Of a stretch of DNA of 10,000 bases, positions 1-7,740 are shown one piece after another. The translations under genes were made by a program, and so were the position numbers. Each line of letters begins with the position of its first letter. The stretch's first letter is position 1. The notes under the pieces were generated by a model. It worked only from the letters and a program-made list of their open reading frames with translations. It was not told the DNA's origin and did no database searches. The stretch covers positions 1,967,770 to 1,977,769 of the forward strand of contig CM018916.1 in assembly GCA_009663005.1 (NCBI GenBank), read 5' to 3'. Source of the stretch: Actinidia chinensis. Its lineage: Eukaryota > Streptophyta > Magnoliopsida > Ericales > Actinidiaceae.

Positions 1-130
1 TTGCACCAATTAAACTAATTTTTTCATAAATTTAGACTACATGTACAGAATTGTTGAAAATTTGCACGTTTTGATCAAAAAAATTATACATTGTATAATA
101 TTAGCAAAATTATACAAAATGGTACATTAC

Positions 131-162
<32 letters not shown>

Positions 163-373
163 GCACTAATTGGAATCAAACATTTAGAGAGACTAGACCA
201 CAATTTGGAGTTCTACAAAAAATTTATGATTTGTATTAATTGTATCAAAATTTGTACCATTTTATTTACACAATTTTATATTCATTATAGATCTATTTAG
301 TAGATTCGATGAGCACATTGAAAACTATAATTTTATTAAAAGTAATTTTTAAGTAAGGATAAGAAAATTTTTG
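1..373. other. AT-rich non-coding DNA, no feature recognised
   Basis: This stretch is strongly AT-rich, with many short A and T runs and stop codons in all frames. Short related phrases such as 'ttgcac(c/t)aatt' and 'attgtacaaa' recur irregularly, but I could not fit them to a period. I see no gene, RNA or transposon end here. Confidence 0.6.
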
Positions 374-590
374 CGGATCAAATTGACAAAATTAAAAAAA
401 TTTTAGGATCAAAATTGAAAATTATAATCGAAACTTAAGGGTCCAAAATATAATTACCCCCCAAAAATAATTTAGGGGATAATCTGCAATTATCAATAAC
501 TCTAGGGACTAATCTATAATTATTAGAAAATATAGGGACTAAATTATAATAAATAAAAACTCTAAGGACTAAAAATATAATTTACCAAAA
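374..590. repeat. tandem array of about seven 30-36 bp units
   Basis: A motif close to 'agggactaaattataat' recurs at 374, 405, 437, 473, 503, 533 and 563. The last four units sit exactly 30 bp apart. The earlier ones are 31, 32 and 36 bp apart, and the longest spacing coincides with an inserted C-run near 457-462. The units grow more alike toward the right, consistent with later duplication at that end. Similar 'GGGACTAAAwTrTAATTT' phrases are, from general experience, common in dispersed repeats of eudicot genomes. I cannot tell whether this is a subterminal array of a larger transposon or a free minisatellite. Confidence 0.8.
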
Positions 591-599
591 CAAAATTTG

Positions 600-863
600 G
601 GAGATTCATTTAGTTTACTGTTCACTCACATTTAGATGTATGTAGATATATATTTTGCTACTCATGTAGATTCATTGTAATCTTTCAAGCTATCTCTTAT
701 TATCTATGGTTAAAATTCATTTGAATGTAAATTTAGAAAAATATGGCCTTTAAATGTGGACCTCAATTGTAATTACACATTCAACATTTTTTCTCGGAGT
801 CTACTTATGAACCACTAGTAATTGCCCGTGCTCACGGACATTACGTAAAAAAAAAAATTCTTA
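600..863. other. AT-rich non-coding DNA with one short hairpin
   Basis: No coding potential is recognisable. The only structured piece is at 823-838, where 'gcccgtg' and 'cacggac' can pair around a 2-base loop with one mismatch. It is the only GC-rich patch in the neighbourhood. A weak open frame on the minus strand (815-1120) has a composition dominated by aromatic and low-complexity residues and no recognisable domain, so I do not call it a gene. Confidence 0.5.
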
Positions 864-866
864 GGT

Positions 867-946
867 ATGATTTTTGTGATGTGGTAAAGGATCATTTTTC
901 TTCTACGATGGTTTTGTGATGGTGGCAAAGGATTATTTTTTTCTAC
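867..946. repeat. 40 bp tandem duplication
   Basis: Two adjacent copies of a unit with the core 'tgtgatg-ggt-aaagga' followed by a T-run and 'ttctac' are present. The 'ttctac' ends fall at 901-906 and 941-946, giving a period of 40 bp. The copies differ at several positions, so the duplication is not recent. Confidence 0.7.
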
Positions 947-1354
947 ACCTTTATAAATAATGGATCGAATCAGTAATAAGTATTCAAGAAGATTTTGAAA
1001 CATATAATGGTGATAAGATACCATGACATATGTATAGTATATATTTTTCAATTGTAATATCCTTGTGTATAATAACAATGAGCCAAAGAAAAATAGTGAA
1101 AAATCACCACGTGCACACACACAAAAAAAATAATGTCCAATAATGTAATTTTGAAGGTTATTGGAGATTTAAGCCTTAATGACAGCAAAATGCAAGAAAA
1201 TACAACCTTGAAGCCTCATAAGTGAAAGTACAACTTTTTTCCATAATAAAAAAAACTAAAATTAATAGAAGTATTGTTGATGCAGGCAAGAACTGTTGTG
1301 CTCAAAACGAATCACCGATCACCCACTCACAAAACAATAGAGATTGGTGACAGT
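947..1354. other. non-coding DNA, nothing recognised
   Basis: I find no gene, repeat end or RNA in this stretch. A CACGTG hexamer occurs at 1108-1113, but with no adjacent transcription unit it has no supportable role. Confidence 0.5.
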
Positions 1355-1630
1355 TAAAAAAATAATAATATCCTTTTATCCCTAATTTTAGACATCTTTG
1401 AAATTTTGGATTATTTTAAAATTTGAAGTAGTTAAAGTCTAAAATTTTTAGTTATCCTAAATACTATTTCCAAAAAATGACTATATATACATGTGAAAAT
1501 TGAAAATAATTTGATAATTTTAAAAATTAATGCATTTTAATTTGAATTTAGATGTAATTATTAAATGTCTCTTGAAAAAGACAAAAATCTTGAAAGTGAC
1601 GAGCCATCCGAATGTAAAGTTTGTGACGCC
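1355..1630 (+). repeat. diverged direct repeat, copy 1 (partner at 1690-1960)
   Basis: This copy shares an ordered series of phrases with 1690-1960 in the same orientation: 'aataata', then 'ttttatccc', then 'ttttggattattttt'-like sequence, 'gtctaaaatttttt', 'tcctaaatactatt' and 'ccaaaaa(a)tga', then 'aattattaaatg'-like sequence and finally 'ccgaat'. The shared order over about 270 bp with a start-to-start spacing near 330 bp shows an old segmental duplication or two copies of the same dispersed element. I see no coding capacity and no clear terminal repeats. Confidence 0.7.
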
Positions 1631-1689
1631 AATCAGAATTTGAAGTTTGAGACAAGTTGTTAACTAATAATGCCTCCACCCCAAAGAAA

Positions 1690-1960
1690 AATAATACTCC
1701 TTTTTATCCCGATTTCTTAGTACAAATCTTTTAAAATTTTGGATTATTTTTGGGAAATTTTGAAAATTAAATGTCTAAAATTTTTTAGTTTTCCTAAATA
1801 CTATTCCCCAAAAATGATTTATATATCTATATATATATATATATATATATCTATATATATATATATTTTGATTTATGATGAATTATTAAAATGCTTCCTG
1901 AAAATCCAATCCTTCAAAGGGACTAGGTTGACTGGACAGAGGCAACCGAATTTGACGCAG
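1690..1960 (+). repeat. diverged direct repeat, copy 2 (partner at 1355-1630)
   Basis: This is the second copy of the duplication described for 1355-1630. It is interrupted by the (TA)n tract at 1819-1866, which lies where the first copy has only 'gactatatatacatg'. The TA tract therefore probably grew from a short TA core after the duplication. The open frame 1739-2005 runs through the repeat and the microsatellite and is not a gene. Confidence 0.7.
1819..1866. repeat. (TA)n microsatellite
   Basis: About 48 bp of nearly pure TA dinucleotides, broken twice by a C ('tctatata'). It lies inside the second copy of the direct repeat. Confidence 0.9.
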
Positions 1961-2161
1961 TCTCCTGGGACAATTTGTATGGTGATAGTACGTGTGATTC
2001 GGTGATGGTGTAAGGATTGTTTGTTTTTTATATTTTTTTGTGTGTGTGCTGTTTTGTTTTTTGCGGCTACGTGTTTAGAGAGAGAAGATTGTTGGATTGC
2101 AGTTGCTTATGGAGGTGGGAAATGAGGATTACAACGTATACTTTATTTTTTGTATACTTAA
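1961..2161. other. non-coding DNA, T/G-rich
   Basis: A T- and TG-rich stretch ('tgtgtgtgctg', runs of T) without a reading frame I can support and without repeat boundaries. Confidence 0.4.
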
Positions 2162-2235
2162 TTTTGGGTAAATAGTATTTTTGTTAACCGTTTTATCTTT
2201 TTGGGTAACAGTATTTTTGTTAATCGTTTTTCATT
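2162..2235. repeat. 37 bp tandem duplication
   Basis: Two adjacent copies share 'ttttgggtaa' at the start, then 'agtatttttgttaa' and 'cgtttt'. The units begin at 2162 and 2199, so the period is 37 bp. They differ at a few positions. Confidence 0.75.
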
Positions 2236-2680
2236 ATGTAACCGTGCAGGTGTACCATCCTTGATGATGTTAATCATTTTATGTTATGCATAGTACAATT
2301 CTATTGTCTTTTTTATTAGCTAAAAATCAAACTATGTAGGGGTTGAAATAGATTTGTTATACTTAATGGCAAATTAAAACTTTAATTAATTTACTTAGTA
2401 TGCAATTCTACTTGTTGAAATAAAGTATTTGATTTTGATGATTACAACTAATTCACAACTAGTCTAATTTGTATTGAAGCAAAAAAAAACCTTTACTCCA
2501 ACTAAGAAGTTTTAAATAATAGTTTAACACGTGATCAAAAAAGTTTTGAAACGTCTTACAAATTATAAGTAATGTTATTAAAGTTACACAATAAATAAAG
2601 AGGTGATCATAACATTTAAACAAAAGATGAAAAGCAATACCAGTGAAACTGTCAAACAGGAAAATGAAAACAAGCCCATT
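2236..2680. other. non-coding DNA, nothing recognised
   Basis: AT-rich sequence with no recognisable frame. It lies directly upstream of the plus-strand copia fragment, where gag and protease would be expected in a complete element, but I see no zinc knuckle (CCHC) or protease (DSG) motif. The fragment is therefore truncated on its left side rather than simply frameshifted. Confidence 0.5.
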
Positions 2681-2731
2681 CCTTAAACGTAGTCGAGGTA
2701 CTGGAAATATAGTACAAACTCAACCGAAATT

Positions 2732-3077
2732 GAAGTTATTTTTAACAAAGACATGTGCACCGTAGAAAGTATAAAAGATGATAAAACCTTATTTGTTGGT
2801 CAAAGAGTTGAAATTGTCTATGTTTTTAAAATTGATGATGTTGAACCAACTAATGGAACTTGTTGTCGTGTATAAATGAACAATGGTTGGATTATGGCAT
2901 AGAACGCTTGAACATGCACACATGAATCGTATTTACAAACTTAGTTAAAAAAGATTTGGTAATTGGTTTTTGCCTAAAATCTCTTTTGAAAAAGATAGAT
3001 ATTATGTGGGGGATGCTGTCAACAAGGTGAAAACAATTAAAAATTTCTTTCACAAATCCTAAAAATTGTTTTTCCAT
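2732..3077 (+). pseudogene. copia pol fragment: protease-integrase spacer and GAG-pre-integrase zinc segment
   Basis: A frame open for 47 codons (2732-2872, stopped by TAA at 2873) reads as the typical copia segment preceding the integrase, with phrases such as 'CTVESIKDDKTLFVG' and 'DDVEPTNGTC'. After a frame change, 2892 onward gives 'LWHRTLEHAHM', the usual LWH-R-LGHA signature with G changed to E. The two histidines of the HHCC zinc site lie here. The CxxC half is recognisable near 3004-3022 only if small indels are allowed. About 40 residues usually present between the 'GTGNI'-like phrase (near 2700) and 2732 appear deleted. In a live element this region binds zinc and helps integrase hold the cDNA ends. 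Confidence 0.85.
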
Positions 3078-3089
3078 CTCTAGCCACTA

Positions 3090-3845
3090 TAACGTTTACA
3101 CCTGGACTTAATTGGTCCTTCAAAAATAATAAATCTTCCGAGAAAACTTAACCTACTTGTAATTGTAGATGATTTTTCTTAGATTTACTGGGTAATATTT
3201 TAACCACCCCCCTATAAAATGATGGCTTTTCTTCATACAAAGCCATGTCGACGTCTTCAAAATAAAAATGATCTAAAATTCAAATTTAAGAACCGATCAT
3301 GGTAAAGAACACTTAAAAATGAATCATTTGCTTAATTCTGTGATAATTTAGGAATTAGATATAATTTTTTGTCCCCAAGAACTCCTCGACAAAATGGTGT
3401 AGTAGAGAAGAAAAATAGAACCCTAGAAGAGATGGCTAGAACAGTGCTATGTGAAAACTCTCTTACAAAATACTTTTGGGTAGAAGCGGTAAATACCGCA
3501 TATTTTATCATAAATCGAGTCATGATTAGACCAATTCTTAAAAAGACACCTTATGAACTTTGGAAAGGAAGAAAACCAAATATTAGTTTATTTCATACTT
3601 TTGGGTATAGATGTTATGTTCTAAATAATGGCAAGGATAACTTAGAAAAATTCGACTCAAAATAGGATGAATCTATCTTTTTAAGATACTCAACTACAAG
3701 TAAAGTTTTTCGAGTCTTTAATAAATGAACTTTAGTAGTTGAAGAATCTGTGCATGTTATATTTGATAAATTTAATGATCCTTCTTTCAAAGATGCTTCA
3801 AAGAATGCAGGAATTGTAGAAACCTCGTCAACAAAAGAGCTTTGA
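3090..3845 (+). pseudogene. copia integrase core fragment, broken
   Basis: This is the retroviral-type integrase core (rve family), which inserts the element's cDNA into the genome. All three acidic catalytic positions can be located: the first Asp in 'LDLIGPS' (codon 3105-3107), the second in 'RTDHG' (codon 3295-3297) and the Glu in 'NGVVEKKNRTLEEMA' (codon 3405-3407). Several frame changes and stops separate the first from the second. From about 3366 a single frame runs to 3845, broken only by substitution stops TAG (3663-3665) and TGA (3726-3728). It includes 'TPYELWKGRKPNIS', 'NNGKDNL' and 'TLVVEESVHVIFD', typical of the region between integrase and reverse transcriptase. The frame ends at TGA 3843-3845, about where sequence of the opposite-strand element begins. 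Confidence 0.93.
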
Positions 3846-4524
3846 TTCGGAGCATTGTCGTACCTCTTCAACAAATATTTGAAATATTTTTGTTGACAAA
3901 GAATATTCCTCTTGTTTTTTTCTGTGCAATCAACCTCTAAACCAAGGAAGTGCGTGAACTGCCAGTTCATTTCATTTGAAAACGACTGAATAAATTCTCC
4001 TTCGTTCGAAGATTTTTGCTTCATCATCACCGGTTATGATTAAGTCTCCACATACACTAGCACGATAGCTAGCTTTCCCTTCATTTGCCTTTTACCAACA
4101 GCTGGAAAATCGCAGGTATTAATGAATAACACTTTGTGTTAAAATTCAACAATCTTATCATACCACGCCATGGGTGCTGTTTCAATCCGTAGAGTGCTTT
4201 CCGCCAACTTACAACCATATTTAGGATGATTTTGGCTTGAAAACCCCATTGGTTGGATCATGAAATCTCCCGATCCAGTTCTCCATGACGAAAAGCATTT
4301 CCATCATCGGTTACAAATTCCAGTCTTTGTGGTTGCAATTGCACGCAGGACTCGTTACAATGAGTTTCGCCAATTGGGATAAACTTTTCATTATAGTCTA
4401 GTACGATACTGTTGAGAGAAAACACGAGGCTACCAATTGGCTTATACCTCTCGATTGATCCATTCTGGATGATGCTTCATTTTGTAAACACACTTATAGC
4501 TATGGGGTTCACACTTCTGGCTTG
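3835..4524 (-). pseudogene. copia reverse transcriptase, frameshifted and cut off
   Basis: The reverse transcriptase copies element RNA into DNA. Readable pieces are 'YKCVYKMKHHPE' then 'GSIERYK' (about 4503-4455), 'DDGNAFRHGELDREI' (about 4305-4260), 'LRIETAPMAWYDKI'-like pieces (about 4200-4155), 'KLAIVLVYV' (about 4085-4050) and 'LIITGDD' (about 4048-4025). The YVDD catalytic box is at about 4056-4045, where one base is missing, so the second Asp falls in another frame. A clean frame (4030 downward) then gives 'FTHFLGLEVDCTEKNKRN' and 'LCQQKYFKYLLKRYDNA'. Copia-like sequence ends near 3835; RNase H is absent. The open frame continues to 3614, but that part is antisense of the plus-strand fragment. 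Confidence 0.9.
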
Positions 4525-4899
4525 GCACTAGATCTACCAAGTTTGATTGCTCAAGTGCACGATCTCTCTTTCATAACTTCATCCACTAGACTCTGCGATG
4601 CTTCTTCGATGTCTCAGGTTCTTTATAGTTGCTTCTTCGACTATGGAGCATTGGCGCATTTGGAATTTGGCCTTCGTGTTTATTGCTGGACCTCGGAGTT
4701 GAGATTGTGGATTAGGTTCTCTAATGTCAATAGGCCGACCTTCTCGTTGGGTTGTTGTAACACGCCAGTTGCCAAAGGATTCTGAGCCACTCTTGTTCGC
4801 ATCATCGCATATTTGGATCTCCTGATTCATCTGAACTTGGTAGAGTTGAACAGTATGCTCCCCCATTCTTTTGTTGGAGCTGTTTCCAAATTCTCTAGA
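4525..4899 (-). pseudogene. linker between copia integrase and reverse transcriptase
   Basis: The open frame 5091-4579 continues here through a polar, charged stretch with 'DSREFGNSSNKRMGEHT', 'QREGRPIDIREPNPQSQLR' and 'IVEEATIKNLRH'. In copia elements this kind of sequence joins integrase to reverse transcriptase and is usually poorly conserved. Its good readability suggests this piece has lost less than the others. The plus-strand frame at 4522-4785 is its antisense shadow. Confidence 0.8.
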
Positions 4900-5590
4900 G
4901 TCGGAAACACCTCCTTCTCTGAGGGACACCAAGAAGATTGCTTCGTCGAACACCACATCTTGTGAAGTGTAGCATCTTCCACTATTGGAGTCGCCAACAT
5001 TTTCACCCATTTCTATAGTATGTATCCACAAAGATACATCTAACAACTTTCGTGTCAACTTGCTCCGTAAAATGATAGGAAACAAAGACATAACTTTACA
5101 GCCAAATACTCGAAAGAGCTAACTGTAGGTTTCATGTTCACAGTTCCAAAGGGGATACACATTCTAAACTGTTGAGGACGTCTGTTGATTACAAAAGACA
5201 GGAGTCCTCATTGCTTCAGCCCAAAACGCTTCCGGTACGTTCTTTTACATGTAACATACTTCGACAAACGCCTGCAAGATGTAGATTTCTTTCTCTCAGC
5301 TACACCATTTTGTTGCAGGTGTTGGACAAAGTGTACTGATGACGTATTGGCATTCCATCAGGTATTGAGAAAACTCGCTTGAGCTGTATTCTCCCCTGTT
5401 GTCTGGGCGCAAGCAAAAATCCTCTTTTCCCACTTCTCCTTCAGCTGACTCTCCTAAACTTTTTAAATTTGAGAATGTGTCAGATTTTTCTTTCTTAAAA
5501 AACCACACATATCTGGAGAACAGAAGGCATCAACGGCAGGGAAACCATCTCCTATTACCGCAACACCAATTGATGGTTGCTTAACTGGTC
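4900..5590 (-). pseudogene. copia integrase core and C-terminal region, broken
   Basis: A clean frame (5508-5296) reads '[19 protein letters not shown]', then '[19 protein letters not shown]', which includes the second catalytic Asp (codon 5403-5401) in the usual R-x-D-N-G-GEY context with one Gly changed to Arg. The frame then shifts, and 'NGVAERK' with the catalytic Glu follows at about 5325-5300. After that, recognisable pieces in changing frames lead to a second clean frame (5091-4579) with 'RSKLTRKLLDVSLW' and 'GRCYTSQDVVFDEA' (about 4972-4930), the typical end of the copia integrase region. Confidence 0.88.
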
Positions 5591-5945
5591 CGAAACACAT
5601 TAGAGACCTAACTCAAGGTTCTTGGCTTTAAAACTCGATTCCTCGTTATGGGCAATTGGTGTGCTTTACCATTATGGCATCCAGCATAGATCGGATGTTC
5701 GCACTTCTAGTGAGGAAGTCCCTTAAGCATCGACTTCTTACCTCACACTTAGCTTGGAATTAGCCTAACGTGACCTAACCGCATGTACCATAGATCTGTT
5801 GTCTCAGTTTTTCTTGTCTGTCTACATTGCAGATTTGCTGACATTAAGTAGATTGACTCCAATCGTCGCCCTCCATTGTCGGCTGTTAATGGTCTGATAT
5901 TTTGAGATCACGATACCACCTTCACATCTCGAGGACCAAACAAAG
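5590..5945 (-). pseudogene. copia GAG-pre-integrase zinc segment and integrase start, broken
   Basis: Reading right to left, 'LWYMRLGHVRL' (about 5793-5760) is the LWHxRLGH signature. Further on, 'GCHNGKAHQLPI' (about 5687-5650) carries the CxxC half of the HHCC zinc site, with the first Cys codon changed to Tyr (TAT). The first catalytic region 'S-D-V-F-G-P-V-K-Q-P-S' is recognisable at about 5604-5572, but the Asp codon is AAT (Asn, 5601-5599) and an extra base follows the Phe codon. The segment therefore has at least one catalytic substitution and a frameshift. Confidence 0.85.
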
Positions 5946-6119
5946 ACATAGTGGCTTGATAAGGTTAATTGGCCACAGATTAGGCAAATTTTCTTCATCC
6001 TGGGACCTATGGTAAACCATCTTAAAGTGGCACCTGGTTAGAAATTATATCAAGGAATAACTATAGTTTATCGATGTGTGCTATCGGTAAACCTTGGTTG
6101 TCAGCTGTCACCACCACCA

Positions 6120-6362
6120 CAGGCCCTCCTTTGTACGCAGACAGTTTTTGCACCTTATGTTTATCAACTAGTCATTCTTGATTTGAGCAGCTGAATCTAC
6201 GATCCAAACATTCGTAGTCAATCTGTTTTGGTGTATTACCGTAAAAGCTTAATTCTTCTTCCTCTGTAGCTAATAAGACTTCCGTTATCCCAACCGTCTT
6301 CGCGAGTCTCCGAACTGAAAGGAGAAGGTATTTTTTAACTTTCAATAGGATTTTTCTTGGTT
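6120..6362 (-). pseudogene. copia protease remnant
   Basis: The start of the aspartic protease, which cuts the polyprotein, is seen at 6206-6187: minus-strand 'tggatcgtagattcagctgc' matches the family phrase W-I-V-D-S-G-C. The Asp and Ser codons are present but the Gly codon has lost a base, so the frame shifts at the active site; the following 'CSNQ' is read in another frame. Upstream, a frame from 6366 to 6172 contains an acidic 'ATEEEELSFYGNTPKQIDYE' stretch, typical of the linker between zinc knuckle and protease. Downstream of 6180 the rest of the protease is degraded. Confidence 0.8.
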
Positions 6363-6405
6363 CCAATAATCTTTCGCCATGTGGCCCATCTTCCCACAGT
6401 ATGTA
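6363..6405 (-). pseudogene. gag zinc knuckle, last cysteine lost
   Basis: The minus strand reads Cys-Gly-Lys-Met-Gly-His-Met-Ala-Lys-Asp-Tyr-Trp here. This is the second half of a CCHC (CX2CX4HX4C) nucleic-acid-binding knuckle, in which Cys and His are kept but the last Cys is now Tyr (TAT). The first Cys of the motif is not readable because the codons just before it are disturbed. Confidence 0.8.
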
Positions 6406-7260
6406 ATACTCACCACGAACTTTTCTACTTATTACCGCGCATGTTTCTTCGAAGCCACCTGACGAGAACCTCCCTTCCTTGCGTGACTTTCAACCTTCTG
6501 TCACAATGCGTTTAGATCACTACGGTTTGTTTTGTACCGTTTGAAAAGTGCCTCTTAGTTTTGCTGGTTGTAGAGAGTTTCCTCCTCACCATTCACGAGA
6601 CTTTCCCATTTGATTAGCCATAGCTTCCTGGACCTACAAGCCCAAATTTTCAAACTCAACAAGCGATGGTTTGTGTGGCCATCTTGTAAGCGGCAACGAA
6701 CCCTTGAATTCAGGTCTCAAACCATGGTAAATTATTCTCTTTATACGATTTTTCCAATAGGAGCTGTAGAATCTTAACTCTGAAATTCGAAGCATATCGC
6801 CTTTCACATTGTGAAAATTGGGCAATAATCATGTCGCGTTCGCCATGATAGCAGTCATTTCTCGAGAGAAGTGGCAGTCTTTGATCATTCTCTTTGACAA
6901 GATGTGTAACAAAAGTGTCCCATGCTTCCTTTGGTGTTTTGGCATCTCAGATGTGCTCCAAACCATTCTTCTTCAATTGTGGTATTTAAAGGCAAACATC
7001 GTTTTGCCTGTGATTTAATTTTTCACTTTCGCAAGTGCTAGTGGCATTTTCGACCGACGGTGTTTATAACTTCACCAACACAACCACCAAAGGTTTGACC
7101 TTGTAGGTAAGCTCTTACATGTTGCCCACCTGTTGTAGTTTTTTGTTCTGTTGCGCTTATGGATTACCCAAAGCTACTTGAAGGTCCACCCATTGACGTT
7201 GGCAAAACTTCTTGCCAGCTTCAACTATACTGAACAGCTTACCTAAAAAAACAAACTTGT
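6405..7260 (-). pseudogene. copia gag (UBN2-type capsid) remnant
   Basis: The gag product forms the virus-like particle of a live element. A possible start ATG is at 7193, but it is followed by a stop after nine codons. Further in, translated pieces in different frames match the plant copia gag (UBN2) family: 'TPKEAWDTF' (about 6945-6915), a 'KENDQRLPLLSREM' segment (about 6895-6850), 'RIKRIIYHGLRPEFKG' (about 6750-6700), 'QPSL/HKPSLVEFENLGL' (about 6665-6635) and 'GEEETLY' (about 6590-6568). The longest clean frame is 6825-6634. Frame changes between the pieces show several indels. The region between 7193 and 6990 is only weakly recognisable. Confidence 0.85.
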
Positions 7261-7324
7261 AGAGTACCAAACTCCTCACGGACTCAAGATAGCTTCCACC
7301 AAAGAACTATCCACTGACCGTCCC

Positions 7325-7338
7325 GCTCTGATTTACTA
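7325..7338 (-). other. primer-binding site (initiator Met-tRNA type)
   Basis: Two bases after the LTR, the minus strand reads 'tagtaaatcagagc', then 'ggga'. This closely resembles the plant LTR-retrotransposon site TGGTATCAGAGC, which pairs with the 3' end of initiator methionine tRNA to prime minus-strand DNA synthesis. One G-to-A change and two extra or changed bases set it apart from the consensus. Its place right next to the LTR end supports the call. Confidence 0.78.
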
Positions 7339-7340
7339 AT

Positions 7341-7734
7341 TGTTGAAAAAAATTTAGACTATGCAAACTCTAATTTTATATCTTAAACGAGGAAATTTAC
7401 TCAAAATTAGAGAACAACAAAAAGCTTTATATTAAACTGAAAAAAATTAAAAAAGCTTTCAACTTTCACCAAGTACTCAAGACTCAACTATATATAAGAT
7501 TTTAGTCTTATTTAGTTCTTCACTCCTTAATGATTTACAAAGGCTTGAGGCAGGGCATTTTTAAAGCAAAGCTATATGAAATACACACCACACATTTATT
7601 TAAACATAATTATTTTCTTACCACACAAATATAAAAGGCCTAATTAATTTATATACACACAAGATATTTTTGCCCAACAAACTGTGCCAAAACACTATCT
7701 ATTATATGTTTGAGAACTTTATGGGCCTTCAACA
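7341..7734 (-). repeat. 5' LTR of the minus-strand copia element (394 bp)
   Basis: Read on the minus strand, the segment starts TGTTGAAGG and ends TTTTTTCAACA. This is a perfect 7 bp terminal inverted repeat (TGTTGAA/TTCAACA) with the TG...CA ends expected of an LTR. It is followed two bases later by a primer-binding site, which fixes its inner end. A TATA-like element (minus-strand 'cttatatatag', about 7489-7498) sits about 240 bp into the LTR, a plausible U3 promoter. The length is ordinary for plant copia elements. The outer end at 7734 rests on the inverted repeat alone, since no second LTR is available for comparison. Confidence 0.82.
7489..7498 (-). promoter_or_regulatory. TATA-like box in the LTR
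   Basis: Minus-strand 'cttatatatag' lies inside the LTR, upstream of the expected R region. It is the best candidate core promoter for the dead element. This is motif evidence only. Confidence 0.45.
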
Positions 7735-7740
7735 TATATA

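Larger units (their letters stand above)
2680..3845 (+). mobile_element. Ty1/copia retrotransposon fragment (integrase region only)
   Basis: This is a truncated and degraded LTR retrotransposon of the Ty1/copia superfamily on the plus strand. In order it keeps the spacer after the protease (2680-2875), the GAG-pre-integrase zinc-binding segment (about 2880-3060), the integrase core (about 3090-3500) and the start of the integrase C-terminal region (to about 3785-3845). The order and wording match copia polyproteins in general. Gag, protease, reverse transcriptase, RNase H and both LTRs are missing. On the right it ends abruptly against a different copia element in the opposite orientation at about 3820-3850. 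Many frameshifts and stops show it is dead. Confidence 0.93.
3835..7734 (-). mobile_element. Ty1/copia retrotransposon, 5'-complete but 3'-truncated, minus strand
   Basis: A second copia element reads right to left. It shows the canonical copia order: 5' LTR (7734-7341), primer-binding site (7338-7325), gag (about 7193-6405), zinc knuckle (6398-6363), protease (6206-6187), integrase (about 5930-4900) and reverse transcriptase (about 4520-3835). Integrase before reverse transcriptase distinguishes Ty1/copia from Ty3/gypsy. Its wording differs from the plus-strand fragment, so it belongs to another family. The RNase H domain, polypurine tract and 3' LTR are missing because the element ends inside reverse transcriptase at the junction with the other fragment. 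Frameshifts and stops occur in every domain, so it cannot move by itself. With no 3' LTR, target-site duplications cannot be tested. Confidence 0.93.

Noticed and set aside
1108..1113. CACGTG G-box
   Set aside because: A six-base match without an adjacent gene is expected by chance.
815..1120. Minus-strand open frame of 101 codons
   Set aside because: Low-complexity, aromatic-rich translation covering a tandem duplication and A-runs; no domain recognisable.
1739..2005. Plus-strand open frame of 88 codons
   Set aside because: Runs through the direct repeat and the (TA)n tract, producing an Ile/Tyr repeat; chance frame.
2892..3077. Minus-strand open frame over the plus-strand copia fragment
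   Set aside because: Antisense of the GAG-pre-integrase segment.
3332..3523. Minus-strand open frame over the plus-strand integrase
   Set aside because: Antisense of a clear integrase reading.
4522..4785. Plus-strand open frame
   Set aside because: Antisense of the minus-strand integrase-RT linker.
5185..5584. Two plus-strand open frames (5185-5382 and 5399-5584)
   Set aside because: Both are antisense shadows of the minus-strand integrase.
6818..7018. Plus-strand open frame
   Set aside because: Antisense of the gag segment that contains the TPKEAWDTF phrase.
2680..7734. One single copia element interrupted by an inversion
   Set aside because: Both parts contain their own, differently worded integrase, so they are two elements of different families.
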